A DNA stretch of 64,000 nt, from positions 5,456,001-5,520,000 of the forward strand of contig NZ_CP033972.1 of assembly GCF_003855095.1 (NCBI RefSeq), in the 5' to 3' direction. Below are positions 49,410 through 58,283 of this stretch, one piece after another. Source of the stretch: Gordonia insulae. GTDB lineage: Bacteria > Actinomycetota > Actinomycetes > Mycobacteriales > Mycobacteriaceae. Positions within the stretch are counted from its first letter, which is position 1. Each line of letters opens with the position of its first letter. A program made the translations under genes and the position numbers. The notes under the pieces are model-generated. The model saw nothing but the letters and a program-made list of their open reading frames with translations. It made no database searches and was not told where the DNA came from.

Positions 49410-50771
49410 TCAACCCGCGTGCGATGCTGCGCGGTCGCCGGCGAACTGGCTTGCGGGACGCGGAAGGTCGAAGTGTTCGCGGAGGGTGGTGCCGGTGTAC
49501 TCGCTGCGGAAGAGTCCGCGTCGACGGAGGAGGGGGACCACCGTTTCGGTGAACACCTCGAGCCCGCCCGGGTAGTACGGAGGCATCACGTTGAAGCCGT
49601 CGGCGGCGCCGTGGGTGAACCACTCGGAGATGGTGTCGGCGATCTGTTCCGGCGTGCCGGTCACGACCCGGTGCCCGCGGGCGCCGGCCAGTCGGTGCAG
49701 CAATTGCCGCACCGTGGGCCTCTCGCGCTCCACGATGCCGGCCACGACCTGTTTGCGGCTGCGCTTGTTGTCGGTGACGTCGCCCGCATCGCCGAAGATG
49801 TCGATGGGGACCGGCGCGTCGAGGTCGAGCGTCGACAGATCGACCTCGGTGATGCCGCGCAGTTGGTAGAGCCCGTAGGCGGGCACCGTCAGCTCGTTGA
49901 ACTCCCGCTCGAGGTCTCGCGCGGCCCGTTCGGTGTCCCCGATGAACGGACTGATCCCGGGCAGGATCTTGACATGGTCCGGATTTCTCCCCAATGCCTC
50001 TGCGCGCGCACGGATGTCGCCGTAGAACGCCTGCGCGTGACCGAGTGTCTGGTGCGCGGTGAAGATGGCCTCGGCGTACTGCGCCGCAAACGCTCGCCCG
50101 TCGTTGGAGGCACCGGCCTGGACGAGGACCGGATTGCCCTGCGGGGAGCGAGGCGCGTTGAACGGGCCGCGCACCTGCAGGTGCTTGCCGACGAACTCCG
50201 CCCGGTGGATCTTGTCGGTGTCGGCGTAGAGGCCGGAGTCACGGTCGGCGACGATCGCATCGTCCTCCCAGCTGTCCCACAGGCGTAGTGCGGCATCGAC
50301 GAATTCGCGAGCCCGCTCGTAGCGGACAGCGGGATCAGGGTGGGTGGGGAGGCCGAAGTTCTCCGCGGCCGCGTCGGTGGACGTGGTCACGATGTTCCAG
50401 CCCGCGCGACCTCTCGACAGGAAGTCGAGGGTCGAGAACAGCCGCGCGAGGTTGTACGGCTCGTAATAGGTGGTCGAGGCCGTCGCGATCAGGCCGATGC
50501 GTTCGGTGGCGGCGGCGACCGAGGCCAGCAACGTGATCGGTTCGAGCCGGCCGGCCGTGCTGTAGCGCGCCTCGCTGCGGAGCGCCGGCCCGTCCGCGAA
50601 GAAGATCGCATCGAACTTCGCGGCCTCCGCGGTCTGCGCGATCTGGTGGTAGTAGTCGGCGTCGAAGATGCGCTCGGGTTGGCTCGACGGATGCCGCCAG
50701 GCGGCCTCGTGGTGCCCGGCGGGGTAGATGAACGCATTCAGGTGGAGCTGACGTGCCGATGGTGAACTCAT
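49410..50771 (-). CDS. FMN-dependent monooxygenase of the NtaA/SnaA/DszA family
   Basis: 453 residues, full length for this branch of the luciferase-like superfamily. These are FMNH2-dependent monooxygenases of two-component systems, acting on sulfur compounds, nitrilotriacetate or sulfones. Family motifs: HLNAFIYPAGHHEAAWRHP at the start, FDAIFFADG, TERIGLIATASTTYYEPYNLAR (about 90-111), SRGRAGWNIVTTS, PVLVQAGAS and GFNVMPPYYPGG. It starts 6 bases after the ssuB stop, so an organosulfur substrate (alkanesulfonate, sulfone or dimethyl sulfide derivative) brought in by the transporter is likely. The exact substrate is not readable. Confidence 0.87.
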   Translation of the reverse strand: MSSPSARQLHLNAFIYPAGHHEAAWRHPSSQPERIFDADYYHQIAQTAEAAKFDAIFFADGPALRSEARYSTAGRLEPITLLASVAAATERIGLIATASTTYYEPYNLARLFSTLDFLSRGRAGWNIVTTSTDAAAENFGLPTHPDPAVRYERAREFVDAALRLWDSWEDDAIVADRDSGLYADTDKIHRAEFVGKHLQVRGPFNAPRSPQGNPVLVQAGASNDGRAFAAQYAEAIFTAHQTLGHAQAFYGDIRARAEALGRNPDHVKILPGISPFIGDTERAARDLEREFNELTVPAYGLYQLRGITEVDLSTLDLDAPVPIDIFGDAGDVTDNKRSRKQVVAGIVERERPTVRQLLHRLAGARGHRVVTGTPEQIADTISEWFTHGAADGFNVMPPYYPGGLEVFTETVVPLLRRRGLFRSEYTGTTLREHFDLPRPASQFAGDRAASHAG

Positions 50772-50777
50772 GAATTC

Positions 50778-51539
50778 CTATCCGTTCGTGGATGTTTCGA
50801 CACCGAGAGCCTCCAGGAGAGCCTCCCGGTGGGCGATGAATGCGGGATCGCGCAGCGAGCGGCGCGTACCCAGATCGGTGAGGTCGCGGTCGGCGACGAA
50901 GCGTCCGTCGTCGAGGACCAGCACGCGATCGGCGAGGGTGACGGCCTCGTCGACGTCGTGGGTGACGAGCAGGACGCCGGGGCGGTACTTCGCGCACAGG
51001 TCGCGCAGCAGCGCGTGCATGCGCAGTCGGGTGAGAGCGTCCAGCGCGCCGAACGGCTCATCGGCGAGCAGGAGGTCGGGACGCCGGACGAGTGAGCGCG
51101 CGAGTGCGGCCCGCTGCTGTTCGCCGCCGGACAATTCGTTGGGCCACGCGCGTTCCCGGCCGGCGAGGCCGACGTCGTCGAGGGCGGTCTGTCCGGCGTC
51201 CCGGGCATCGCGGCCGGTGAGTCCCAGGACGACGTTGGGTAGGACGCGGGCCCAGGGGAGCAGCCGGGAATCCTGGAAGACCACCGATGTCTCGCGCGCG
51301 ACCTCCAGTTCGCCGGAACCGGCGACGCCGTCGTCGAGGCCGGCGACCGCGCGCAGCAGGGTGCTCTTGCCGCTGCCGCTGCGACCGAGGAGCGCGACGA
51401 ACTCACCCTCGGCGATCGTCAGGTCCAGGCCGTCGAGAACGGTGCGTTCGCCATAGCGACGTGTGAGATCGTGTGCGGCGAGGACGGTTCCGGTGCGCGT
51501 GTCATCGCGGGTGCTCAGCTGCCCAGTGACCGGCGCCAT
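50778..51539 (-). CDS. ssuB: sulfonate-type ABC transporter ATPase
   Basis: 253 residues. Walker A LLGRSGSGKSTLLRA (about residues 51-65), Q-loop VVFQDSRLLPWARVLPNV typical of SsuB/TauB, signature LSGGEQQRAALARSL and Walker B LLLADEPFGALDALTR. It couples ATP to import through the permease gene, whose 3' end it overlaps by 25 bases. The monooxygenase gene follows 6 bases after its stop. The Ssu naming rests on family likeness and operon content. Confidence 0.88.
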   Translation of the reverse strand: MAPVTGQLSTRDDTRTGTVLAAHDLTRRYGERTVLDGLDLTIAEGEFVALLGRSGSGKSTLLRAVAGLDDGVAGSGELEVARETSVVFQDSRLLPWARVLPNVVLGLTGRDARDAGQTALDDVGLAGRERAWPNELSGGEQQRAALARSLVRRPDLLLADEPFGALDALTRLRMHALLRDLCAKYRPGVLLVTHDVDEAVTLADRVLVLDDGRFVADRDLTDLGTRRSLRDPAFIAHREALLEALGVETSTNG

Positions 51540-52390
51540 GACAGTGCCCTCCTCTCGATGGCCCGGACCACGGTGTCACCGACGAGCCCGAATACGGCGT
51601 AGACGACGAGACCGACGACGACGATGTCGAGTTGCCCGTAGACGCGGGCCTGGTTCATGAGATAGCCGACCCCCTGGGTGGCGTTCACCTGTTCCACGAC
51701 GACGAGGGCCAGCCACGAGATCGTGACCGCGAGGCGCAATCCGGTGAAGAAGCCCGGCACCGCGCCCGGCAGCGCGACCCGTCGGATGAACTGCCACTGC
51801 GAGAGTTTCACCGTCTGGGCGAGTTCGGCGTAGCGGACGTCGACGCCGCGGAGCTGGGCGTGTGTGTTGATGTAGACCGGGATCAGCACGCTCGTCGAGA
51901 TGATGATGATCTTCATCTGGTCCCCGATGCCGAACCACAGGATCGCCAACGGGATGATCGCCAATGTCGGGATGGCGCGCTTGATCTGGATCGGGCCGTC
52001 GATGACCGCTTCGCCGATCCGGCTGAGGCCGGAGATCAACGCCAGCACGACCCCGAGGGTGACGCCGATGGCCAGCGACACCGACGCCAGTTTCAGTGAG
52101 GCGAGGATGTTCTCCGGCAGGCGGCCGTCGGACCACAGCTGCGATGCCGTGTCCAGGATGGTCAGCGGCGCGGGCAACGTGCGGTCGTCGATGAAGCCGA
52201 CGGCGGACCCGACGATCCAGACGCCGAGCAGGATCGCCGGCCCGAGAAGCCAGCCGCCGGGGATCGGGCGCCCGGGCCCGAGGCGCCGCGGTCGCTTCGT
52301 CTGGTGCCGACTCTCGAGGGCCGGGCTGCGAGTAGTGGTGGGCCCGGTCGCGATCCGGGTTGCCGTCGACTCGACGGTGGCGGCGGTCAT
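51515..52390 (-). CDS. ssuC: sulfonate-type ABC transporter permease
   Basis: 291 residues. About six membrane helices after a 40-residue Thr/Arg-rich cytoplasmic leader, with the EAA loop (LAQTVKLSQWQFIRRVALPGAVPGFFTGLR, residues about 198-227) that contacts the ATPase. The ATG at 52388-52390 overlaps the substrate-binding gene by 4 bases. A longer upstream reading lies inside that gene and is not membrane-like. Confidence 0.9.
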   Translation of the reverse strand: MTAATVESTATRIATGPTTTRSPALESRHQTKRPRRLGPGRPIPGGWLLGPAILLGVWIVGSAVGFIDDRTLPAPLTILDTASQLWSDGRLPENILASLKLASVSLAIGVTLGVVLALISGLSRIGEAVIDGPIQIKRAIPTLAIIPLAILWFGIGDQMKIIIISTSVLIPVYINTHAQLRGVDVRYAELAQTVKLSQWQFIRRVALPGAVPGFFTGLRLAVTISWLALVVVEQVNATQGVGYLMNQARVYGQLDIVVVGLVVYAVFGLVGDTVVRAIERRALSWRRSLGS

Positions 52391-53517
52391 CGGGTCACGT
52401 CCTCGGGTGTGCGGGTGGCGCCGTACCGTTTCACCGCGGCGTCGACGACCGGCGCGAATCTCAGGTCGAAGAGGTCGGTGGCGGTCACCGGTTCGGGGAG
52501 TGCGTCGGCCTTCTCCAGCAGATCGATGGTGCTCTGCTGGCGCGCGATGAGCGCGTCGTCGAGCGCCGGGATCGCGGTTGTCCCGTTGCTCTGCAGGATC
52601 TTCCACCCATCGGCCTCGCTGACCTTCTGGTCGTCGACGTAGTACGCCTTGATCCATTCCGCGGGGTGGGTGTTCGTCCATTGGAACGCCTGCACCAGGG
52701 TGGTGACCAGGGCGCGGAGTGCGGCGGCCTTGGCCGGCTCGGCCAACGACTCACCGCGGGCGTAGACGTAACTCAGTCCCTGACTGATGGTCCCGGCGAC
52801 CTCGGGGTCGACGAACGATGCTCCGTCGGGACCGTAGTCGCGGAGATAGCGGGTCAGTCGTGGCTCGTTCAGCGGCGCGACGTCGACTTCCTTCGCGCCC
52901 AGCGCTTCGGAGAACTCCGCCAGCTGCAGGCGTACCAGCTCGACGTCGTCGGTGCTCAGACCCGCGTTGGCCAGTGCGCGGAGCACGACGACCTGCTGCG
53001 CGGTGCCCTCGGCGTAGGCGATCTTCTTGCCGCGCAGATCCTGCAGCGACGTGATCGCCGGGGCGCCGGGCCGGGTGGCCAGCGACATGCTGGACGGCTT
53101 GATCTCGCGGCCGAGGATGATCGGTACCTGCTGCCCGGTCGACGCGGCGTGGATCGGCGGGACGTCTCCGACGGGGGCCACATCGGCGGTGCCCGCCCGG
53201 AATGCCTCGAGCACGGCGGGGCCGCCGGTGAAGTTGGCGTACTCGATCGTGAACGGCAGCGTCTTCTCCAGGCCGCTCGCACGGAGCAGGACCTGGATCT
53301 GGTTCTGCTGGTCGGCGACGGTGATCGTCGTGCCGGCTGGGATGTCGGTCGGGAGCGGGACGTCGGTGTTGAGTTCGGGACCGTCCTGCGACGAGCAGGC
53401 GGCCAGTCCGACGGTCACCACGAGCGCGGTGAGCAGGGTCAGGAAAGGTTTCCGGGCAACGCGTTTCGGCGTGCGGGCGGTGGGTTCGAGAGCTGTCGGT
53501 CTGGGCCGGGCGTTCAC
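52387..53517 (-). CDS. ssuA: sulfonate-type ABC transporter substrate-binding lipoprotein
   Basis: 376 residues. N-terminal lipoprotein signal with hydrophobic segment about 25-40 and lipobox LAAC (Cys at about residue 41). The mature part is a SsuA/ThiY/TauA-type periplasmic-binding fold: FTIEYANFTGGPAVLEAFRAGTADVAPVGD (about 88-117), ILGREIKPSSMSLA, LRGKKIAYAEGTAQQVVVLRAL. GTG start with ACGGAGG upstream. It is the first gene of the five-gene operon with permease, ATPase, monooxygenase and flavin reductase. Confidence 0.88.
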   Translation of the reverse strand: MNARPRPTALEPTARTPKRVARKPFLTLLTALVVTVGLAACSSQDGPELNTDVPLPTDIPAGTTITVADQQNQIQVLLRASGLEKTLPFTIEYANFTGGPAVLEAFRAGTADVAPVGDVPPIHAASTGQQVPIILGREIKPSSMSLATRPGAPAITSLQDLRGKKIAYAEGTAQQVVVLRALANAGLSTDDVELVRLQLAEFSEALGAKEVDVAPLNEPRLTRYLRDYGPDGASFVDPEVAGTISQGLSYVYARGESLAEPAKAAALRALVTTLVQAFQWTNTHPAEWIKAYYVDDQKVSEADGWKILQSNGTTAIPALDDALIARQQSTIDLLEKADALPEPVTATDLFDLRFAPVVDAAVKRYGATRTPEDVTR

Positions 53518-53664
53518 GTCTGGAGTACCTCCGTAGACGGTTCGGGGACATTCGTCTCATGCGTCGATTGACCACCATGACCCGCGAGCACCCCGCGACC
53601 AACCGTTACATTCCCGGTGGGCTTTTGTCGGATCGGCCGACCCGTCGGCCGCCGACACCACGAA

Positions 53665-53708
53665 TCGGCGAAGGCGCCGAGGGTGTGGACCCTGGGCGCC
53701 TTCGCCGA
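53665..53708. terminator. long hairpin terminator downstream of the SIMPL gene
   Basis: A 14-bp perfect stem (53665-53678 with 53695-53708) continues after a G-G mismatch into AGGGT/ACCCT with a GTGG loop. It lies 52 bases after the stop of the minus-strand SIMPL gene and upstream of ssuA, so it probably isolates the ssu operon. Confidence 0.75.
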
Positions 53709-53759
53709 ATGAGGTTGTCTGCCGACGTGGTTCGAACTGCCCGCGTCTCGGGCCCGCGC

Positions 53760-54488
53760 TCAGCTCAGCGCATACGTGACCGTGACCGAGAACGTCAGGG
53801 TCTGTTCGCCGGGTTCGACCGGCACCGGTGCGGCAGCGGCCATCGAATCCCGTTGCAGTGGTGCCGGCTGATCCTGCCCGCTCGTCTGCTCGGTGATGGT
53901 CTGCACCTTGCCGAGTGAATCGCCGGCCAGCGACGCGTACTGCTCGGCCCGTGACCGGGCGTCGTCGAAGGCGGCCTCCCGGGCCTGCTTCATGAGTTCC
54001 GAATCATCGTCGATGGCGAACGAGACGTTGCTGATCCGGGTGTTGTCGCCGCCCGCGGTGGCCGCGGCGGCGAGGACGTCGGAGGCCTTGGCGATGTCGC
54101 GGATGGTCACCCGGATCGTGTTGGTGGCCTGGTAACCGGAGATCTGGCTCGAGCTCCCGGGGGCCGGGTTCGAGTACTGCGGACTCAGATTCACCTGCTG
54201 TGTCTGTACGTCCTTGCGTTCGACCCCGGCCGCGACCACCGCGTCGGTCACCTTCGCGACCTGGGCGCTGGACTCGTTCAACGCGCTCGAGACGTCGGCG
54301 CCGGAGGCCTCGACGCCGATGTCGGCACGCAGCGTGTCCGGTGTGCCGGTGACCTTTCCGCTGCCCACCACGGTGACGGTGCGGGGGTTGTCGCCGCCAC
54401 CGTCACTGCCGCAGGCAGACAGCCCGAGCGCGGCGATCGCGGCGATTGCCAGCGCGAGCAGACGGGCGGGGTGCCGTCGGCCGTTCAC
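53760..54488 (-). CDS. SIMPL (DUF541) domain lipoprotein
   Basis: 242 residues. GTG start at 54488, overlapping the preceding gene stop by 4 bases. Lipoprotein signal VNGRRHPARLLALAIAAIAALGLSAC split at its hydrophobic core, with lipobox LSAC (C26). The mature part is a SIMPL/DUF541 domain (TVTVVGSGKVTGTPDTLRADIGVE, about 36-59; SQISGYQATNTIRVTIRDI, about 107-125). Family members are secreted or envelope proteins of uncertain role. A longer reading upstream lies out of frame with its neighbour and was rejected. Confidence 0.82.
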   Translation of the reverse strand: MNGRRHPARLLALAIAAIAALGLSACGSDGGGDNPRTVTVVGSGKVTGTPDTLRADIGVEASGADVSSALNESSAQVAKVTDAVVAAGVERKDVQTQQVNLSPQYSNPAPGSSSQISGYQATNTIRVTIRDIAKASDVLAAAATAGGDNTRISNVSFAIDDDSELMKQAREAAFDDARSRAEQYASLAGDSLGKVQTITEQTSGQDQPAPLQRDSMAAAAPVPVEPGEQTLTFSVTVTYALS

Positions 54489-54871
54489 ACCGGCTCCTTG
54501 AGGAGGAGCCCGAGTGCCCAGCCGACCAGCGAGATCACGATGGCACCGAAGATGGCCGACCAGAAGAAGCTGTCGACCTGCAGTCCCCAGTGGGTGGTGT
54601 TGCGGGTGATCCAGGCCGTGATCTCCAGCATGAACGCGTTGATCACCACGTGGATGAGTCCGAGCGTGAGGATGTAGAGCGGAATGGACAGGATCTGCAC
54701 GACCGGTTTGATGAAGGCGTTGACGACGCCGAAGATCAGCGCGACCACGACGACGATGCCGAACTTCTGCGCATTGGTCGAACCGCCGACGAAGTCGAGG
54801 CCGGGAACGATCAGAGTGGCGATCCACAGGGCGAATCCGGTGAATGCGGAGCGAATCAGGAACGCGGACAT
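54485..54871 (-). CDS. four-helix membrane protein of the 'phage holin family' (YvlD-like)
   Basis: 128 residues from the ATG at 54871; four hydrophobic segments (about 6-24, 35-58, 62-86, 100-125). The pattern ALIFGVVNAFIKPVVQILSIPLYILTLGL (about residues 40-68) is the typical core of this widespread family. The family name is historical; nothing here suggests a prophage. The upstream 30-residue Arg-rich extension is probably not translated. Function unknown. Confidence 0.8.
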   Translation of the reverse strand: MSAFLIRSAFTGFALWIATLIVPGLDFVGGSTNAQKFGIVVVVALIFGVVNAFIKPVVQILSIPLYILTLGLIHVVINAFMLEITAWITRNTTHWGLQVDSFFWSAIFGAIVISLVGWALGLLLKEPV

Positions 54872-54941
54872 GGGCACAGTGTGCCAGGCGAGAGGCCGGA
54901 TCGACCGGTCACCGGGCAACCGGATCGCCCACGCCGTCGGT

Positions 54942-55289
54942 TCAGTGCGGCTCGATCTCATCCAGGCGGGCGGTGACCATCGCGCGGATCGCGTCGTCGG
55001 GGAGCGGTGCGTCGGGCTGGAAGCGGATCGTGCCCTTGGCGAGGTCGAATCCGTCGAGCATCGGCGCCGCCGCCGACACCGCCGCCGGGCTGAACGGGTA
55101 GACGCCGATGTGCCCCTTGGCCCGCATCACCGACAGCAGCGGTTTGTCACGGTGGACCAGGGCGGGCATGCCGTAGCCCGTGCCCTGCCGCGCGTCGGGG
55201 ACGAGGTCCCGGGCGATCGCATAGACCCGCTCGACCGCCGTGCGGTCGTCGGGGTCGAGGCCGGCCAGATAATCGTCGACGGTGCCCAT
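54942..55289 (-). CDS. DUF1801 (YdhG-like) protein
   Basis: 115 residues. Fits DUF1801: MGTVDDYLAGLDPDDRTAVERVYAIAR at the N-terminus (shown over two stretches), then GYGMPALVHRDKPLLSV, GHIGVYPFSPAAVSA and KGTIRFQPDAPLPDDAI. Related to the Bacillus YdhG/frataxin-like fold, sometimes called iron chaperones; the role here is not known. It starts 5 bases after the MarR regulator stop, so the two are probably one transcript. Confidence 0.82.
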   Translation of the reverse strand: MGTVDDYLAGLDPDDRTAVERVYAIARDLVPDARQGTGYGMPALVHRDKPLLSVMRAKGHIGVYPFSPAAVSAAAPMLDGFDLAKGTIRFQPDAPLPDDAIRAMVTARLDEIEPH

Positions 55290-55294
55290 CGTTC

Positions 55295-55771
55295 CTATTC
55301 TCCCTTCCGATCACTCCGGGTTGTCACGCGTTCGCGATGACGATCGGTGAGGTCGGACATCGCATCGAGCAGATCGCGCAACGTGTCGAGCTGCGCGATC
55401 GTGTAGTCGTCGAACAGCCCCTGCCCCTCGGTGACCATCGGCCCGTAGGCCGCCCAGACCTGCTCCCGCCCTTCCTCGGTGAGCTCGACGAGGACCCGCC
55501 GCCGATCCGTGGTCGACGGGACACGGCGCACGAATCCCTTGTCGGCGAGGCGATCGATCAGCGCGGTGGTCGCGGCGGGCCGCAGTCCGGTGGCGACGGC
55601 GAGTTCACCGGCGGTTCGCGGTGCCTCGCTCAGCCAGTCGAGGCAGCGGAGGTCGGCCGGACCGACCCCGAGGCGTCGGCCGACGGCATCGTCGAAGGAC
55701 TGCACCGTGCGCTGATAGTGCTGCAACGCATGGCCGACATCGTCCATCGCCGCTTGACGGAGGCGGGCCAT
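55295..55771 (-). CDS. MarR family transcriptional regulator
   Basis: 158 residues from the ATG at 55769-55771, which has AAAGGAAACC upstream. MarR winged helix: LSEAPRTAGELAVATGLRPAATTALIDRLADKGFVRRVPSTTDRRRVLVELTEEG (about residues 52-106, quoted in conserved pieces TAGELA, LIDRLADKGFV, DRRRV). Divergent from the FAD monooxygenase gene with a 71-bp gap full of palindromes, so it most likely represses both itself and that gene. Confidence 0.88.
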   Translation of the reverse strand: MARLRQAAMDDVGHALQHYQRTVQSFDDAVGRRLGVGPADLRCLDWLSEAPRTAGELAVATGLRPAATTALIDRLADKGFVRRVPSTTDRRRVLVELTEEGREQVWAAYGPMVTEGQGLFDDYTIAQLDTLRDLLDAMSDLTDRHRERVTTRSDRKGE

Positions 55772-55781
55772 GGTGGTTTCC

Positions 55782-55831
55782 TTTCGAAATACAAAAGATT
55801 CGATTTCCGAATCATACGGGTTTCGTACGAA
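55782..55831. promoter_or_regulatory. palindrome cluster in the MarR/monooxygenase divergent promoter
   Basis: TTTCGAAA (55782-55789), the inverted repeat GATTCG/CGAATC (55797-55813) and TTCGTACGAA (55822-55831). The stretch is also AT-rich compared with its surroundings, as expected for overlapping divergent promoters. Likely MarR operators; which one is bound is unknown. Confidence 0.55.
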
Positions 55832-55842
55832 GGGATTCTGAC

Positions 55843-57039
55843 ATGCTGGCAGTGGTGGTGGGTGGTGGAATCGCCGGTCCGGCGACCGCGATGGCGCTGC
55901 AGGCCGTCGGGGTGGACGCGGTGATCCTGGAGGCGCGGGCCGCGGGCCGCCGCGGCGGCTCATGGTTCACCATCTCGCCGAACGGGCTGGCCGCCCTCGC
56001 CGCCATCGACGCATTGGACGTCGTGCGCGGGCTCGGAGTACCGACGCGCACCAACGTGATGATGGGGGCGACCGGGCGGGAACTCGGCGTGCTGCCCCTC
56101 GGAGCGCCCCTCGACGACGGCACTCCCGCCCTCTCGTTCCGGCGTCCCGACTTAGCGGCCGCCCTGCTCGACGAGGCGCGGCGACGGGGGATCGAGGTGC
56201 ACGACGCGGCGCGGGCGGAGTCGGCGACGACCACCCCGGACGGTGCGACGGTGGCGGTGGCCGACGGGCGACGGTTCGAGGCCGATCTGGTGATCGGTGC
56301 GGACGGTATCCACTCCGTCGTACGCGCGGCGATCGATCCGGACGCGCCGGCAGGTCGCTACGTCGGCCTGACCAACTTCGGCGGGATCACCCGCGACACC
56401 CCGATCGCGTCGACCCTGCCGCCGGACTCCTGGTACTTCGTCTTCGGTCGTCGAGCGTTCTTCGGGGCGTTGCCGACGCCGGCGGGCGACGTCGTGTGGT
56501 TCGCCAACGTGCCGCGGGAGCCGATCTCACCGGCCGAACGCGCTGCCACACCCGTGGACCGGTGGCAGGAGATCCTCACCGACCTCGCCACAGGAGACCA
56601 CGGTCCGTTCGCCGAGCTGATCGGTGGCGGGGAGCTCGAGCTCGTCGCCGACAACACCTATGACATGCCATCGGTGCCGGTGTGGCATCGCGGTCGGCTC
56701 GGGCTCGTCGGAGACGCGATCCACGCACCCGCGCCGAGTTCGGGGCAGGGAGCATCGATGGCACTCGAGGACGCGGTCGAGATGGCGTCGTCGATCGCTG
56801 CCGCGGACTCCGTCACGGGCGGATTCGCCGCGTTCGAGGCGACGCGACGCGCGCGTGTGGAGAAGGTGGTGGCGGTCGGTGCGCGTGCGAGCAGCACCAA
56901 GACTCCGGGCGGTCTGCGTCGGGTGGTCAACGACGCCGTGATGCGCCTGGTCTTCCGCTACGCGGTCACCGAGCGGTCGCAGGCGTGGATGTTCGATCAC
57001 CGGGTCCGGCTGGATCCCGTCGGCGGCGCCGGGACGTGA
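55843..57039 (+). CDS. FAD-dependent monooxygenase (UbiH/PHBH-type)
   Basis: 398 residues. Group A flavin monooxygenase: [12 protein letters not shown] (FAD ADP-binding, residues 7-18), [14 protein letters not shown] (about 148-161) and [20 protein letters not shown] (about 286-305). These enzymes use NAD(P)H and O2 to hydroxylate or epoxidise substrates, often aromatic or drug-like. Divergent partner of the MarR regulator, which suggests induction by its substrate or a toxic phenolic. The ATG at 55843 was chosen by the FAD motif position; a longer reading would cross the MarR gene. Confidence 0.87.
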   Translation: MLAVVVGGGIAGPATAMALQAVGVDAVILEARAAGRRGGSWFTISPNGLAALAAIDALDVVRGLGVPTRTNVMMGATGRELGVLPLGAPLDDGTPALSFRRPDLAAALLDEARRRGIEVHDAARAESATTTPDGATVAVADGRRFEADLVIGADGIHSVVRAAIDPDAPAGRYVGLTNFGGITRDTPIASTLPPDSWYFVFGRRAFFGALPTPAGDVVWFANVPREPISPAERAATPVDRWQEILTDLATGDHGPFAELIGGGELELVADNTYDMPSVPVWHRGRLGLVGDAIHAPAPSSGQGASMALEDAVEMASSIAAADSVTGGFAAFEATRRARVEKVVAVGARASSTKTPGGLRRVVNDAVMRLVFRYAVTERSQAWMFDHRVRLDPVGGAGT

Positions 57040-57073
57040 CGGTCTCCGCGCTGAACCGGCTGCTCCTGGCGGT

Positions 57074-57102
57074 TTGGACTGTTCTGCCTGTTCGCGTAAC
57101 AT
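57074..57102 (+). promoter_or_regulatory. predicted promoter of infA-rpmJ-rpsM...
   Basis: TTGGAC, 17 bases, TAACAT, followed by AGAAC as at the rpsH promoter. It gives a leader of about 200 bases before infA. Of the 271-bp gap before infA this is the only strong signal seen. Confidence 0.65.
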
Positions 57103-57310
57103 AGAACGTCGGTGTGCGTCGCACGCCGGTCCTTGCGTGTCATCCGGCCGTGTGCCGCTCGACGACGAGGGTCGACGAGCTTGCACTCCGATGGAACCGG
57201 TCAGCCGATTCGGTGCCATCACACTAACGGATAAACACGGTTTCAACCGGGCTTCCCACGCAGGTCAGCATCGCGTACGCCCGGGTGAGCAGCCAAGGAT
57301 CGCGGAGGAC

Positions 57311-57532
57311 ATGGCGAAAAAAGACGGGGCCATTGAGGTCGAGGGACGAGTCATCGAACCCCTGCCCAATGCGATGTTTCGCATTGAGTTGGAGAACGGT
57401 CACAAGGTTCTCGCCCACATCAGCGGCAAGATGCGGCAGCACTACATCCGCATCCTGCCCGAGGACCGGGTCGTCGTGGAACTCTCGCCCTACGACCTCG
57501 GTCGTGGGCGCATCGTTTATCGGTACAAGTAA
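57311..57532 (+). CDS. infA: translation initiation factor IF-1
   Basis: 73 residues, standard. IF-1 occupies the 30S A site during initiation. The OB-fold sequence is clear: [20 protein letters not shown], then [21 protein letters not shown] and RIVYRYK at the end. GGAGGAC lies just before the ATG. First gene of the alpha-operon block. Confidence 0.98.
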   Translation: MAKKDGAIEVEGRVIEPLPNAMFRIELENGHKVLAHISGKMRQHYIRILPEDRVVVELSPYDLGRGRIVYRYK

Positions 57533-57607
57533 GACTTCCCCGGAACACGGGAAAGAACAACCGACGGGCGCGGCATTGTCGTGCCCGACATTCAAGGAGA
57601 AGCCGAC

Positions 57608-57721
57608 GTGAAGGTTCAGCCGAGCGTCAAGCCGATCTGCGAGAAGTGCAAGGTGATCCGTCGTAACGGTCGGGTCATGGTGATCTGCGAAAACCTGCGC
57701 CACAAGCAGCGTCAGGGCTGA
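57608..57721 (+). CDS. rpmJ: 50S ribosomal protein L36 (zinc form)
   Basis: 37 residues with a GTG start: [19 protein letters not shown] followed by [18 protein letters not shown]. The zinc ribbon ligands CxxC...C...H are complete, so this is the zinc-containing (C+) form. AAGGAGAAGCC lies upstream. A separate zinc-free L36 is often kept elsewhere in this order for zinc starvation. Confidence 0.96.
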   Translation: MKVQPSVKPICEKCKVIRRNGRVMVICENLRHKQRQG

Positions 57722-57809
57722 TCACGGCAACCCTCCGGGTCGCTTGAAGGACAACTGAATACCAGGAAGCCCTCCCAGCACCAGCGTCGACACACGCGTC
57801 GGCGCCCAC

Positions 57810-57857
57810 CTTCGGTTCAGAGGCCGAAGCCCGAGAGGCCGGACACAACGGTCCGGC
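57810..57857 (+). promoter_or_regulatory. two stem-loops between rpmJ and rpsM
   Basis: CTTCGG/CCGAAG (57810-57829) and GCCGGAC/GTCCGGC (57838-57857) lie in the unusually long 193-bp rpmJ-rpsM gap, 60-100 bases before rpsM. In E. coli the S4 protein represses its operon through a structure before rpsM. A similar role is possible here but is inference only. Confidence 0.35.
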
Positions 57858-57914
57858 AACAGTTTCGGGACGGACTGGGAGCAGACCTCTGAAAATGAAA
57901 AGGAAATCCGCCAC

Positions 57915-58283
57915 ATGGCACGTGTTGCTGGTGTGGATCTCCCCCGCGAAAAGCGGCTGGAGATCGCACTGACCTATATCTACGGAGTTGGACGTACCAC
58001 CTCCAAGGAGATCCTCGAGGGTACCGGCCTGTCCGCCGACCTTCGGGCCAAGGATCTCACCGACGCAGACGTCGCAAAGCTGCGTGAGTACATCGAGGCC
58101 TCGGTGAAGGTCGAAGGTGACCTGCGTCGCGAGGTGCAGGCCGATATCCGTCGCAAGATCGAGATCGGCTGCTACCAGGGCTTGCGCCACCGTCGTGGCC
58201 TGCCCGTCCGCGGACAGCGCACCAAGACCAACGCCCGCACTCGTAAGGGCCCGAAGAAGACCATCGCCGGGAAGAAGAAGTAA
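57915..58283 (+). CDS. rpsM: 30S ribosomal protein S13
   Basis: 122 residues. S13 sits in the 30S head and contacts tRNA and L5. [20 protein letters not shown] (residues 1-20) and the C-terminal [20 protein letters not shown] are standard. Its TAA overlaps the rpsK ATG by one base. Confidence 0.98.
   Translation: MARVAGVDLPREKRLEIALTYIYGVGRTTSKEILEGTGLSADLRAKDLTDADVAKLREYIEASVKVEGDLRREVQADIRRKIEIGCYQGLRHRRGLPVRGQRTKTNARTRKGPKKTIAGKKK

Noticed and set aside
54485..54871. Prophage signal from the 'phage holin family' membrane protein
   Set aside because: The family name is historical; these proteins are common chromosomal genes, and no other phage gene is nearby.
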